Source: Enterobacterales bacterium (GTDB lineage Bacteria; Pseudomonadota; Gammaproteobacteria; Enterobacterales; Enterobacteriaceae). Taken from it: a stretch of DNA of 64,000 nt. A program made the translations under genes and the position numbers. Below are positions 1 through 9,146 of the stretch, one piece after another. The stretch's first letter is position 1. Every line of letters starts with the position of its first letter. The notes under the pieces are model-generated. The model saw only the letters and a program-made list of their open reading frames with translations. It did no database searches and had not been told where the DNA came from. The stretch covers positions 56,521 to 120,520 of the forward strand of contig JAATFO010000049.1 of assembly GCA_015655145.1 (NCBI GenBank). Direction: 5' to 3'.

Positions 1-107
1 GCGGTAATCTATGACCCGACTTGATGCGGGAACGTTATTTTTACCGCGATTATCCTGATAATTTGATTTTATTAATCGCTGGTATTACCTGAATGACAAC
101 CTGTATT

Positions 108-1133
108 TTATTCAATTTTACGGTGTGAGCGTCGTAGCGTTAATTCGCCGCTATAGAACGTATCGGTATCATTTGGATCAGGCTGCAGAACACGACGAAC
201 AGCGTCGGCGACGAGTGGTTTTATCGGCTGGGAATAGGTTGTGAGTTGATAGGCTGAAGCTGATGCGAGCTCAATATTATCAAAACCAACAATACCAATG
301 TGGTGGCTACCGTCAGCGTCAATTAATGCATCCATGGCGCCAATGGCAATGATATCATTTTCACAGAAAAGGGCATCAATGTGTTCTGTTGCTGGGGTCG
401 TGAGTAAATATGCGCGCAATGCCGCATAACCATCGCTTCGTTGATAGTTATTCACATCGAGCGTCAGCGACACGTCACTGCCTAACGCTTGCAATGTGTC
501 CCGGTATCCTTCAAAACGCAGCAATGGGCTTGAGTTAGTCTCGGGACCTTTCATGTAGCCAAATCGCGTATAACCTTCCTGGTACAACAGTTGGGCGATG
601 CGCTGACCTGCCTGATAGCCGTCCGTGCTTACGACCTGGATACTCGGATTGGTGTTATTGCGACATAACTGCACCAGAGGAATGTTATGGATATCCTGAG
701 CGAAAGTAATCAGGTCGTCGGATAAGGCGGTACCCAGAAACAATAAACCATCAATTTGCAACTGTTCGGCCAGCGTTATCGCCGCCTCATAACTTGCTTT
801 GGCGGTAATGTTCAACAGCATGGCCATATAGCCTTTACTCTGCAACTGTTGCGTCAATTCGTTAAGCAGGGCAATAAGGTTTGGATTGCCGGGTTGATCA
901 ATCACGACGCCAATAATATGCGAACTTTTCTGCGACAGACTGCGCGCCAACAAGTTTGGACGGTAGTTGAGTTCTTTGGCCGAAGCCAACACCCGCTGGC
1001 GTGATGTCACCGAAATCGAGGATCCTTCGATAAAGGCGCGTGATACCGTCCATTTAGAAACACCGGCCCGTTTTGCTACATCGCTCGCTGTGGCTTTCTG
1101 TCGTGAGTCCGATTTTTTTCCCTGCTTCATCAT
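108..1133 (-). CDS. LacI-family transcriptional regulator
   Basis: 341 aa, the usual LacI length. An N-terminal helix-turn-helix (about residues 14-60; motif VAKRAGVSKWTVSRA followed by the YRPNLLARSL hinge helix) precedes a periplasmic-binding-protein-like sensor domain. It sits divergently from the Gfo/Idh-TIM-MFS genes starting at 1651. The intergenic region holds two copies of a 20-bp palindrome that look like LacI-type operators, so this protein is the likely local repressor of that operon. The effector is unknown; a cyclitol or glycoside is plausible from the neighbours. The start could be either of two adjacent ATG codons, and no strong ribosome binding site is visible. Confidence 0.9.
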   Translation of the reverse strand: MMKQGKKSDSRQKATASDVAKRAGVSKWTVSRAFIEGSSISVTSRQRVLASAKELNYRPNLLARSLSQKSSHIIGVVIDQPGNPNLIALLNELTQQLQSKGYMAMLLNITAKASYEAAITLAEQLQIDGLLFLGTALSDDLITFAQDIHNIPLVQLCRNNTNPSIQVVSTDGYQAGQRIAQLLYQEGYTRFGYMKGPETNSSPLLRFEGYRDTLQALGSDVSLTLDVNNYQRSDGYAALRAYLLTTPATEHIDALFCENDIIAIGAMDALIDADGSHHIGIVGFDNIELASASAYQLTTYSQPIKPLVADAVRRVLQPDPNDTDTFYSGELTLRRSHRKIE

Positions 1134-1338
1134 TTAACGTATATTATTTGAAATTGGCACGTTGCAATCATGTTCTAATACGATTGTAACAACAAGATCT
1201 GGATCATGTTTTTAACCTATTATTATCATTTTTTGTGATCGATCATTTAATTTTCTATTTTAAGCATTGCCATGCCACCCCGAAATCTTGAATAAAAGAT
1301 GCGACCGGCGTCTTTGCATTTACAGGTGTTAATAATAA

Positions 1339-1483
1339 GAGCCTGGCCCAGTAGGTATTATTGTCGCTGTCAATGTGGACACCGACAACGCGTAGAAATC
1401 GGAATGTACACATAGTACGTGAGGATTTCGCGCACTGCCCAGGGCCAACGTAGCAAGTAAAATTTGCCTGATGAGATAGGCTC
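1339..1483 (+). repeat. Dispersed ~145-bp inverted-end repeat, copy 1
   Basis: Begins GAGCCTGGCCCAG and ends GAGATAGGCTC, with a shared core (GTACGTGAGGATTTCGCGCA) found in all copies. Intergenic. Confidence 0.85.
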
Positions 1484-1530
1484 TAAATACTGGATGGCGT
1501 GTTTTTGATACAGAGGATTACTTCATCTTT

Positions 1531-1550
1531 TTTTGCACCCGAGTGCAAAG
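1531..1550. promoter_or_regulatory. LacI-type operator O1
   Basis: TTTTGCACCCGAGTGCAAAG is an almost perfect even palindrome with a central CG, the usual form of LacI/GalR operators. The second copy lies exactly 40 bp downstream. It is the likely target of the LacI regulator at 108-1133. Confidence 0.7.
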
Positions 1551-1570
1551 GTCGGTTTTTTTGTTATTTT

Positions 1571-1590
1571 TTTTGCACCCGGGTGCAAAA
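1571..1590. promoter_or_regulatory. LacI-type operator O2
   Basis: TTTTGCACCCGGGTGCAAAA is a perfect 20-bp palindrome 61 bp before the ATG at 1651. The 40-bp centre-to-centre spacing from O1 is close to four helical turns, which suits binding on one DNA face by two dimers or a tetramer. Confidence 0.72.
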
Positions 1591-1650
1591 GACAATTTCG
1601 TCCATGCAGTGATGAAATCCGCTCGCTAAACTGAAATATAAGGAATTTTT

Positions 1651-2829
1651 ATGGTAAACGGTGAAAAAATGATTCCGCGCCCACTACGCTGGGCGATGAT
1701 CGGCGGTGGGCGTTTGAGCCAGGTAGGCTATAAGCACCGTAGTGGCGCATTACGTGACAATACGGCTTACCGTCTGGTTGCTGGCGCATTCGATATTGAC
1801 GCCGAAAGGGGACGTGATTTCGGTGTTAATTTGGGGCTGGATCCCAGTCGTTGTTATAACGACTACAAACAATTAATTCATGCCGAAAGCCAGCGTGACG
1901 ATGGGGTTGAGGTTGTCACCGTTGCGACGCCCAATGGCACGCATTACGAGATTACCCGTGCTGCGCTCGAAGCCGGTTTGCATGTTATCTGCGAAAAACC
2001 CCTGGTCTTCACCTCCGCGCAAGCGCAAGAAATTAAGGCATTGGCGGAAGAGAAAAAACGTATTGTCGGCGTCACATATGGTTTTTCCGGCCATCCTTTA
2101 CTGATGCAGATGCGTGCAATGATCGCGCGTGGCGATATTGGTGAAGTCAGAATGGTGGAGCTGCAATATACCCATGGCTTCAGTGCAAACGCCGGGGCTG
2201 AGAAGAGTAGTGACGCGGCAAAGTGGCGTGTGGACCCCAAAATATCCGGGCCCAGTTTTGTTCTGGGCGATATTTCTACCCACACCTACTACATTTCGCA
2301 ACTGGTTTTGCCGCAGTTACGTCTCAAAGAACTGTTGTGCGATCGTCAGAGCTTCATCCCTTCACGAGCGCCGCTCGAAGACAATGCGTTGGTCCTTATG
2401 CACTACCACGGCGGTGCGGTGGGTAGAATGTGGGCATCGGCCGTGAATACGGGTTCGATGGATAGCCAGAGTATTCGTGTTATTGGATCCAAAGCCAGTC
2501 TGGAATGGGGAGACTACAATCCCGGAGAGCTAAAATATCAGATCCAGGGGCAACCTTATCAGGTTATGCATCATGGCATGCCCTATCTGGACGAAAGCGC
2601 GCTTGAATATGAACGGCTTGGCGCCCTGCATACCGAAGGGCTGGCGGAGTCGTGGGCCAATATCTATCTGCAATGCGCTATTGCGATTAATGCCAAACAG
2701 ACGGGCGATACCGTTACCCTGAAAAAATTAATCTATCCGGATATTAATGCCGGTCTGGAAGGCGTGCGCTGGATTGAAAATTGCGTACGCTCCGCCAATA
2801 ACGGTTCAAGCTGGGTTAATTTCGAATAA
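1651..2829 (+). CDS. Gfo/Idh/MocA-family dehydrogenase
   Basis: 392 aa NAD(P)-dependent oxidoreductase. The N-terminal Rossmann fold has a GGG loop at residues 18-20, and the family EKP motif places the catalytic lysine at K116. The C-terminal half matches the Gfo/Idh alpha/beta domain. Such enzymes oxidise cyclitols, sugars or glycosides. It is a clear paralogue of the 392-aa protein at 19283-20461: same length, shared motifs such as VDPK, RQSF, SRAPLEDNA and VVGSKASLEW-like segments. Next in the same direction come a TIM-barrel isomerase and an MFS porter, so it probably performs the first oxidation of an imported cyclitol or glycoside. The exact substrate is unknown. An ATG at residue 7 is an alternative start. 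Confidence 0.88.
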   Translation: MVNGEKMIPRPLRWAMIGGGRLSQVGYKHRSGALRDNTAYRLVAGAFDIDAERGRDFGVNLGLDPSRCYNDYKQLIHAESQRDDGVEVVTVATPNGTHYEITRAALEAGLHVICEKPLVFTSAQAQEIKALAEEKKRIVGVTYGFSGHPLLMQMRAMIARGDIGEVRMVELQYTHGFSANAGAEKSSDAAKWRVDPKISGPSFVLGDISTHTYYISQLVLPQLRLKELLCDRQSFIPSRAPLEDNALVLMHYHGGAVGRMWASAVNTGSMDSQSIRVIGSKASLEWGDYNPGELKYQIQGQPYQVMHHGMPYLDESALEYERLGALHTEGLAESWANIYLQCAIAINAKQTGDTVTLKKLIYPDINAGLEGVRWIENCVRSANNGSSWVNFE

Positions 2830-2983
2830 AAACAGCTGCCGACATTCTTTCTGTATTGACTGGAGCGGATCGCCGCCGTTTTGAAAGCATGCCGACAGTT
2901 TACGACGCTCTGGCGTTAGGTTCCCGGCTAACAAAGTGGGGCTGCCAGGCGTGAAGATGATGCTTTGTAGAACAGGATTACTT

Positions 2984-3925
2984 ATGAAACTCGCATTATG
3001 TACTGATGTTCTGGCCAATCTGCCCTTTACGGAGATGCTGGATCGGGTGAAGGGTTATGGGCTTAGCGGCGTTGAAATGACCGCCGGTGGCTGGGCATCC
3101 TGTCCGCATGTTAAAACCAATGAATTACTGGAATCACCGGAAAAACGGGCTGCCTTTCGCCGGGAACTGGAAAAGAGAGATATGGAAATCGCTGCGCTGA
3201 ACTGCTCCGGTAATCCATTGGCTCCAGGGGAACTCGGCAAGTCACACACGGCCAGTAGCTATAAGACGGTTGAACTGGCGGGTAAGCTGGGAGTGAAAAA
3301 AATTGTCATGATGAGTGGGCTGCCCGGCGGCGGGCCGGATGACCAGATCCCAAACTGGATTACCTCGACGATATCCTGGCCAGATTACATGCCGGGCGTG
3401 ATTGATTATCAGTGGAATAAGGTTGCTATTCCCTGGTGGAAGCAGTTTGTGGCGCATGCCAAACACCATGGCGTTGAAAAGATAGCACTCGAGGAATTCC
3501 CCAGCCAACTGGTTTATAACCCTTCCACATTATTACGTCTTCGTGACGCCGTTGACGACATGATCGGCATGAATTTAGATCCGTCACACCTTATTGCCAT
3601 GGGCGCTGAACCGATCGCGGCGGCAAGAAAACTGGCCGGTGTGGTTTTCCATGTGCATGGCAAAGATGCGCGAATTGAGCGCGGACTGGCCGATATTGAC
3701 GGGTTACTGGAATACCAGCCAGTGACGGAATCAAAAAACCGTACCTGGAACTATGTCGCGGTCGGTTGCGGTAAGAACCTGCAGTGGTGGAAAGAGTTCT
3801 TTTCTGTTTTGAGCATGACCGGGTACAACGATTGGGTTTCACTGGAAATGGAAGATCTCACCATGTCCGTGGAGGCAGGCATCGAAACCTCGATTCAGGC
3901 CTTGCTGCAAACCATTAGCCGATAA
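2984..3925 (+). CDS. Sugar phosphate isomerase/epimerase (TIM barrel)
   Basis: 313 aa, xylose-isomerase-like TIM barrel (AP endonuclease family 2 fold). Metal-binding acidic and histidine residues are visible in EEFPSQLVYNP, NLDPSHL, HVHGKD and the C-terminal SLEMED. I chose the ATG at 2984 (MKLALCTDV) over the upstream ATG at 2936 because the family begins there and CAGGA lies before it. It is partnered with the Gfo/Idh gene upstream and the MFS porter downstream; Gfo-TIM pairs commonly perform oxidation followed by isomerisation, epimerisation or elimination on cyclitols and 3-keto sugars. The substrate is unassigned. Confidence 0.85.
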   Translation: MKLALCTDVLANLPFTEMLDRVKGYGLSGVEMTAGGWASCPHVKTNELLESPEKRAAFRRELEKRDMEIAALNCSGNPLAPGELGKSHTASSYKTVELAGKLGVKKIVMMSGLPGGGPDDQIPNWITSTISWPDYMPGVIDYQWNKVAIPWWKQFVAHAKHHGVEKIALEEFPSQLVYNPSTLLRLRDAVDDMIGMNLDPSHLIAMGAEPIAAARKLAGVVFHVHGKDARIERGLADIDGLLEYQPVTESKNRTWNYVAVGCGKNLQWWKEFFSVLSMTGYNDWVSLEMEDLTMSVEAGIETSIQALLQTISR

Positions 3926-3949
3926 ATCGCATTAATGCTTCACAAAGGG

Positions 3950-3969
3950 CGCGGGGTCGCTTCCCCGCG
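3950..3969 (+). terminator. GC-rich hairpin after TIM-barrel gene
   Basis: CGCGGGG pairs with CCCCGCG across a 6-nt loop, just after the stop codon at 3925. There is no T-run, so it may act in processing or as a weak terminator. A second perfect stem (TCACCTGA/TCAGGTGA) follows at about 4086-4111. Confidence 0.4.
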
Positions 3970-4136
3970 GATCTCCCTGAGGCCAGTGTCGCCGATTTCA
4001 CCTGCAATCATGCAACGTCCGGGATATCTCGATTATTTAATTATCAGCAAGCGTTATCGAAAAATGAATATCCCAACGTCCACCATCACCTGATGTTCGC
4101 CTGTCAGGTGATATACCATCGTATGGAGTTTGCTTT

Positions 4137-5621
4137 ATGGAACCATATATAACCAGGAATCCTGCATCAGGACCTAATAGCAACGCCAGAACTGAACCAC
4201 TTGTTAAAATCATCACTGTGATAGCCACATTGGGGGGATTGCTGTTTGGCTATGACACTGGCGTCATCTCCGGGGCTCTGTTGTTTATGGGACCTGAATT
4301 GGGCCTTACGCCAGCTACCACTGGACTGGTGACCAGCTCGTTGTTGGTCGGTGCCGCCACGGGCGCCTTACTGGCTGGCAAGATGGCCGATAAGGTTGGC
4401 CGTCGCAGGATTATCCTGGTGCTGGCGATTATTTTTATTATTGGTGCGCTGGGATCGGCAATGGCGCCCAATCTAACAACCATGGTAATACTCCGAATGA
4501 TTCTGGGATTAGCCGTAGGTGGGGCAGGAACCACCATCCCGGTATTTATCGCGGAAATCGCACCGGCAAATAAAAGAGGACAACTTGTTACCGTCAACGA
4601 ATTAATGATCGTCACCGGACAGATGCTGGCGTACGTTTCAAACTTCGCCTTTAACCAGGTTTGGGGGGGAGAAAATACCTGGCGCTGGATGCTCGGCATA
4701 GCGAGTTGTCCAGCCGTTTTGCTGTGGCTGGGGATGCTGTTTCTGCCTGATACGCCGCGTTGGTATGCGCTGAATGGACGGGTTGCTGAAGCACGCCGTG
4801 TGCTGGAGAAAACACGATCGCATCAAGATGTTGACTGGGAAATGATGGAGATTGAAGAAACTCTCTCTTCATCTTCTGCCGAACAGAAAGGATCTTTTAA
4901 TGATCTTAAAATACCCTGGATGAGAAAAGTATTCTTGATAGGGATCGGTCTGGCATTTTTTCATGCGGCCACGGCGGTGAATAGCATCATGTATTATGCT
5001 CCGACAATACTGGAAAACACGGGGCTCACCCGAGATGCCGCGCTATTTGCCACCATTGGCAACGGGGCTATTTCGGTAATAATGGTGATGTTCGGCATTT
5101 GGTTATTGGGCCGCGTCGGCCGACGAAAAATGGTTTCGGTTGGCCAGATAGGTAGTACGTGTTGTTTATTTCTGATTGCCGGGATTTCGGCTTTCATGCC
5201 AGAGTATATTAATGGCGAAATAAATATTATCCGTAGCTATCTGGTATTAGGCGGGATGCTGCTGTTTCTGTGTTTTCTCCAGGGCGCTTACGCACCGGTT
5301 CTGTGGCTCATGCTGTCAGAAATATTTCCGTCCAGAATTCGGGGGATTTGTATGGGTGGTGCAGTTTTCGCGCTATGGGGATCCAATGTTTTTATCACGA
5401 TGTCATTTCCTGTATTGCTTAATGCTTTTGGGCTATCAGGCGCGTTTTCTACTTATGGCATAATAGGCATTATAGGAAGTATTTTTGTGCTCAAGTTTAT
5501 TCCTGAAACCAAAAACAGAAGCCTTGAACAAATAGAACATTATCTGAAAGAAAAATTTACTGACGGACCAGTAAAGGCCGTGTTATCCAAAAAAAGTGAA
5601 TTAGGTCGGCACGCTGAGTAA
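4137..5621 (+). CDS. MFS sugar porter (IolT/XylE-like)
   Basis: 494 aa, twelve predicted transmembrane segments, inner-membrane proton symporter of the sugar porter family. Signatures: FGYDTGVISGALLF in TM1, the loop motif DKVGRRR after TM2, PDTPRW at the end of the N-terminal half, and PETKNRSLEQIE after TM12. Sugar porters with this TM1 motif include the inositol transporter IolT. It is last in the Gfo-TIM-MFS set and probably imports that pathway's substrate. Start ATG is preceded by TGGAGT. Confidence 0.88.
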   Translation: MEPYITRNPASGPNSNARTEPLVKIITVIATLGGLLFGYDTGVISGALLFMGPELGLTPATTGLVTSSLLVGAATGALLAGKMADKVGRRRIILVLAIIFIIGALGSAMAPNLTTMVILRMILGLAVGGAGTTIPVFIAEIAPANKRGQLVTVNELMIVTGQMLAYVSNFAFNQVWGGENTWRWMLGIASCPAVLLWLGMLFLPDTPRWYALNGRVAEARRVLEKTRSHQDVDWEMMEIEETLSSSSAEQKGSFNDLKIPWMRKVFLIGIGLAFFHAATAVNSIMYYAPTILENTGLTRDAALFATIGNGAISVIMVMFGIWLLGRVGRRKMVSVGQIGSTCCLFLIAGISAFMPEYINGEINIIRSYLVLGGMLLFLCFLQGAYAPVLWLMLSEIFPSRIRGICMGGAVFALWGSNVFITMSFPVLLNAFGLSGAFSTYGIIGIIGSIFVLKFIPETKNRSLEQIEHYLKEKFTDGPVKAVLSKKSELGRHAE

Positions 5622-5730
5622 TCATGGTTGTTATAAATTATCTGAATGTACATAGTATTGCTGTCTTTTTAAAGCAGTAATGTCAGATGCAGATCAGTCC
5701 ATGAGGAGGAATAAATTAACAGGTAAAAAA

Positions 5731-5758
5731 CAGGTGCATAAGTGATATTATGCACCTG
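5731..5758. terminator. Bidirectional terminator hairpin
   Basis: Perfect 11-bp stem CAGGTGCATAA/TTATGCACCTG with a 6-nt loop, between convergent genes ending at 5621 and 5775. An A-tract on the left makes a U-tract for minus-strand transcription. Confidence 0.7.
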
Positions 5759-5774
5759 ATATTGTAGTGAATGA

Positions 5775-6599
5775 CTATGACGTATAAGCAGTTAAACTCT
5801 GATAATTATCTTTCCCTATTTGCCATAAATCATCTTCCCAGTGTGTTGGGCTGAGTTGTTCCGGGCACCAAACTCCGTTATACCCTGTGGCCCGAACCGC
5901 CGCAATCCAGGCGGGGATATCAACATCACCTTCTCCGGGTTGATAATCGCGTTGCACCCATTCATCCCATTTTTCGCCCTCACGCGCAGCCCGACCATCG
6001 CAGAAATGAACGCCATAAATAAGTTCAACCTCCATATTGGCTACTTCATCTGGTGAAGTATTGCCACCTGCATGAAGGTGCCAAAAGTCGATAACGAGTC
6101 CTACATTATCACGATCAACTTTCTTAATTATATTAATGGCCTGGCTAAGGCTGTTAAATGACGTAAATGCCACGACTTCAATCTGGAATTTTATTCCGTA
6201 AGGTTTACCTGTATCGGCAATATCACGGATGTTCTTTATCAGAATAGTGTTCCTGGTTTCTTCATCCAAATCATTAATTTCTTCAAGCGCCATGATTTGC
6301 ACCACGGGGCAACCGAGTTTTTTTGCGGCGTGACAAAGTTTATGTGCTTCCTGGAGCATAGCCTCCCGCTCAAGCGTTTTGTGTCGGCCAATACGCTTGA
6401 GTGCATTAATACAACTTATCTCAATATGGTATTTATCTAATGCGGCATTGAGCTTTTCGTAAGAACCACCATTATCCAGATAGCGGAACAGATGCTCTGG
6501 CAGTAATTCGAGAGCATCAAAACCACTTTCTCTGGCAATCCTGATTTGTGTGATGGCATTGCTGTACCATACAGAAACGCCATGTAGTGCTTTTTTCAT
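5775..6599 (-). CDS. IolI-like sugar phosphate isomerase/epimerase
   Basis: 274 aa TIM barrel. The segment RDNVGLVIDFWHLHAGG closely resembles the metal-site region of Bacillus IolI (inosose isomerase, 278 aa), and a GEGDVDIPAW segment precedes the last strands as in that family. It probably interconverts inosose isomers, feeding other inositol stereoisomers into the myo-inositol pathway encoded next door. It is transcribed alone on the minus strand, away from iolR, and ends in a shared terminator. IolI function is an inference from similarity; another keto-cyclitol or keto-sugar substrate is possible. Confidence 0.78.
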   Translation of the reverse strand: MKKALHGVSVWYSNAITQIRIARESGFDALELLPEHLFRYLDNGGSYEKLNAALDKYHIEISCINALKRIGRHKTLEREAMLQEAHKLCHAAKKLGCPVVQIMALEEINDLDEETRNTILIKNIRDIADTGKPYGIKFQIEVVAFTSFNSLSQAINIIKKVDRDNVGLVIDFWHLHAGGNTSPDEVANMEVELIYGVHFCDGRAAREGEKWDEWVQRDYQPGEGDVDIPAWIAAVRATGYNGVWCPEQLSPTHWEDDLWQIGKDNYQSLTAYTS

Positions 6600-7391
6600 A
6601 CGATGTCCTTTTAATACAGAATATGAGATGACCCTGAATAGACAAACAGTACGCTAAGGTTTTTCCCATGTGGTAAAGCTATAAATGAATGCGCTTTACT
6701 GAATGCGCGCGCGACCCTTGCTAAATACTCAATGTTTACGCTAATAGTCTGGCCCATAAGGCAAATTTTACTTGCCGCTTTGGCCCCGGGCAGTGTGCGC
6801 GAAATCCTCACGTACTACGTATACGCGCCGGTTTCTCCGCGCTGTCGGTGCCCACATTGACGGCGACAGTAAGACCTACTGGGCCAGGCGCTAAGTGGGT
6901 TGATGACGTACTTTTTATGGCAATAATAGTTCATTTTGTGTATTTATGGAATTTAATTTCCGTAGTCAGGATCACATTTTCCAATGATTTATATTCATTA
7001 ACCACACTCAGGTTGATGCACAGTGAGCACTGTCCGGTGATAGTGCGCTATAAAAAAGGGGCTTATTCTTTTCAGGAATAACTATTTTTTGATTCATATA
7101 GTGCATTTTTTACAGGACGATATAAATTTATGATTAGCATCACCGCATAATGGTCTCTAATTTGCCATCATGGTAGTGGTTGTATGTCTGGAAGGTGAAC
7201 GAGCAAACATTTCTTCACTTATGCTGTATCGGTGATCATATTGCTTATTTTCAATAAGTTGGGCGTTATTTGTTTTAACAAACGCTCGATGGCTGTGCGC
7301 GGTGATTTCATTTTGAGTCTGTGTATCGTACACATAATGCATCTTTGCTGAAATGGCATGATGTGAAATTTTTATTCTAATGGGAAGCACA
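6600..7391. promoter_or_regulatory. Gene-free divergent region upstream of iolR
   Basis: About 790 bp between the IolI-like gene and iolR. It holds repeat copy 2 (6746-6892). Otherwise it is AT-rich with scattered TGTGA-like half-sites and no supported ORF. Confidence 0.5.
6746..6892 (-). repeat. Dispersed ~145-bp inverted-end repeat, copy 2
   Basis: Opposite orientation to copy 1. Ends AGTCTGGCCCA and TGGGCCAGGCGCT are inverted repeats. Intergenic, upstream of iolR. Confidence 0.85.
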
Positions 7392-8231
7392 ATGTCGGAA
7401 ACACCAACACAATTTGTAGCACTTCATGAAGATATCTACTCACGTTATGACAGTCTGAGCAAGCGTCTTAAGCAAGTCGCTCGCTATGTCCTTGACAATC
7501 CTGATAGTGTTGCTTTAGATACCATCGCTACTATCGCCGGACGCGCCGAAGTTCCACCTTCAACGCTGATCCGTTTCGCTGGCGCGTTTGGCTTCAGCGG
7601 TTTCAATGAAATGAAACAAATTTTCCGTCAGCATGTGCTTGAAGGAACGCCTAACTATACTGAGCGGGCAAAACTATTCCGGCAGTCCTCTGCCGAAGAG
7701 GATGGGCAAAAGAATCCTGAAACACCGTCTGAAATTTTGCGTGTTTTTACCATGGTCAATGCGCAAGCGCTGCAAAGCTTACATTCTCAGATCCGTGATG
7801 AGTCGCTTGAGCAGGCCATTGCTCTGCTCAAAAATGCGCAAACTATTTATGTGATCGGTTTTGGTCGCTCGTTCAGTGTTGCATGTTATCTGACCTATGC
7901 TTTACGCCATACAGACAGAAAAGTTCATCTTATTGATGGCCTTGGCGGCATGTTTACTGAACAACTCCGCATGGCGGATCGCAATGATGTGGTGATTTCA
8001 ATCAGTTTTTCTCCCTATGCCAAAGAGACATTAGAGCTTGTTGATTTGGGCGCAAAAAATGGGGCGAAACAGATTGTTTTTACCGATAGCCTTGTGAGTC
8101 CGCTCGCGGCTTTTAGTGAAGTCTGCTTTGTTATCAGAGAAGCGCAGGTTGACGGTTTTCGCTCACAAGTTGCCTCAATGTGTCTTGCGCAAACGCTGGC
8201 TGTTTCCCTGGCGCTGAGCAATGCAGAATAA
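7392..8231 (+). CDS. iolR: RpiR/MurR-family regulator, probable inositol repressor
   Basis: 279 aa from the chosen start. An N-terminal RpiR-type helix-turn-helix (SRYDSLSKRLKQVARYV; PPSTLIRFAGAFGFSGFNEMK) is followed by a SIS sugar-phosphate-binding domain (about residues 130-260). In proteobacteria IolR is of this family rather than the DeoR-type IolR of Bacillus. I chose the ATG at 7392 (MSETPTQ) because GGGAAG lies 7 nt upstream; the in-frame ATG at 7380 overlaps that ribosome binding site. It faces iolB-iolA, from which a strong hairpin separates it. Confidence 0.85.
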   Translation: MSETPTQFVALHEDIYSRYDSLSKRLKQVARYVLDNPDSVALDTIATIAGRAEVPPSTLIRFAGAFGFSGFNEMKQIFRQHVLEGTPNYTERAKLFRQSSAEEDGQKNPETPSEILRVFTMVNAQALQSLHSQIRDESLEQAIALLKNAQTIYVIGFGRSFSVACYLTYALRHTDRKVHLIDGLGGMFTEQLRMADRNDVVISISFSPYAKETLELVDLGAKNGAKQIVFTDSLVSPLAAFSEVCFVIREAQVDGFRSQVASMCLAQTLAVSLALSNAE

Positions 8232-8246
8232 TCATTGCCAATAAAA

Positions 8247-8271
8247 AAGCAGCCTGAAATCCAGACTGCTT
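8247..8271. terminator. Rho-independent terminator of iolA-iolB (and iolR)
   Basis: Stem AAGCAGCCTG/CAGACTGCTT (one mismatch, 5-nt loop) with six adenines immediately to the left, which read as a U-tract after the hairpin on the minus strand. It lies between the convergent iolR and iolB. Confidence 0.8.
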
Positions 8272-8302
8272 AGACTCAGAAAAAGTCAAATAAGGAATGC
8301 TT

Positions 8303-9127
8303 TTATTTACTGTGAGATGGATAGTCTGATGAATTTATCCATGCATGATCCTTTTCCCAACTGAATTGCCATTTTCTGACGGGACCAGCCATTACATTCA
8401 GATAATAATTATCGTAGCCAGCAATGGTCGCCACAGGATGATATCCCCGTGGAACCATAACGACATCGTGGTTATAGGGGGCAACACATTCATCAAGACT
8501 ACGATCGTCAGTATAAATTCGTTGCATGCAAAAACCCTGAGGAGGATTGAAACGGTGGTAATATGTTTCTTCCAGATAGGTTTCTTTTCCTTCCACCGGT
8601 GTGTCGTGCTTATGACTTGGGAACGAACTGGTATCCCCCTCATCGGTATAAACTTCAACGACCAGCAGGCTGTCAGCCGGTTTATCGTCAGGCAAAATAT
8701 TATGCACCAGCCGCTTATTTCGGCCTTTTCCCCTGCGCTCCACACCGACATCATTAGGTGGAATTAACCGTGGGGGCAGATTGCCAAACCCTGGAGAACG
8801 ACAGACCGCCAGTTCTAAATCACTGTCGGCCCTGACATGTGCCGGTGAATGGTGGGGAAGATAGACCGACCACGGTGGCGTACGTTCAAATGGGTCCATC
8901 CGTTGACCTATTTTGTTGAACGTGCCAATGGTGGTTTTTACGCTCGCCAGCCCTGAGACCAGCACCAGACAGCGTTCCTGGTCATCACTCGGCAGTGCTA
9001 TTTCTTCCCCTGCCTTAAGTTTCCAGAGGTCAAAACCGACATATTTCCATCCCGCTATATCCGGCGTAATGTGTTGTATTTGTCCACTTTGCTGATGTGT
9101 TGATTTGCTTATTACTGAGGCAGTCAT
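8303..9127 (-). CDS. iolB: 5-deoxy-glucuronate isomerase IolB
   Basis: 274 aa bicupin, the usual IolB length. IolB converts 5-deoxy-D-glucuronate to 2-deoxy-5-keto-D-gluconate in myo-inositol degradation. Visible features are the conserved TPPWSVYLPHHSPAHV segment, DEGDTSSFPSHKHDT with metal-binding histidines, and EETYYHRFNPPQGF. It lies 19 bp downstream of iolA on the same strand, so the two form an operon ending at the terminator at 8247-8271. Start ATG is preceded by AGGAGG (reverse of the CCTCCT near 9130). Confidence 0.96.
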   Translation of the reverse strand: MTASVISKSTHQQSGQIQHITPDIAGWKYVGFDLWKLKAGEEIALPSDDQERCLVLVSGLASVKTTIGTFNKIGQRMDPFERTPPWSVYLPHHSPAHVRADSDLELAVCRSPGFGNLPPRLIPPNDVGVERRGKGRNKRLVHNILPDDKPADSLLVVEVYTDEGDTSSFPSHKHDTPVEGKETYLEETYYHRFNPPQGFCMQRIYTDDRSLDECVAPYNHDVVMVPRGYHPVATIAGYDNYYLNVMAGPVRKWQFSWEKDHAWINSSDYPSHSK

Positions 9128-9146
9128 GTGTTCCTCCTGATAAGAT

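Larger units (their letters stand above)
1134..1650. promoter_or_regulatory. Divergent regulatory region with repeat copy and twin operators
   Basis: 517 bp without a gene, between the LacI gene and the Gfo/Idh gene. It contains repeat copy 1 (1339-1483), two palindromic operators (1531-1550 and 1571-1590) and a possible weak CRP half-site near 1233 (TGTGATCGATCATT). A ribosome binding site (AAGGA) precedes the ATG at 1651. Confidence 0.6.

Noticed and set aside
1..107. A gene at the left edge
   Set aside because: Only an inverted pair GCGGTAA/TTACCGC (1-7 and 41-47) downstream of the LacI gene; no frame supported.
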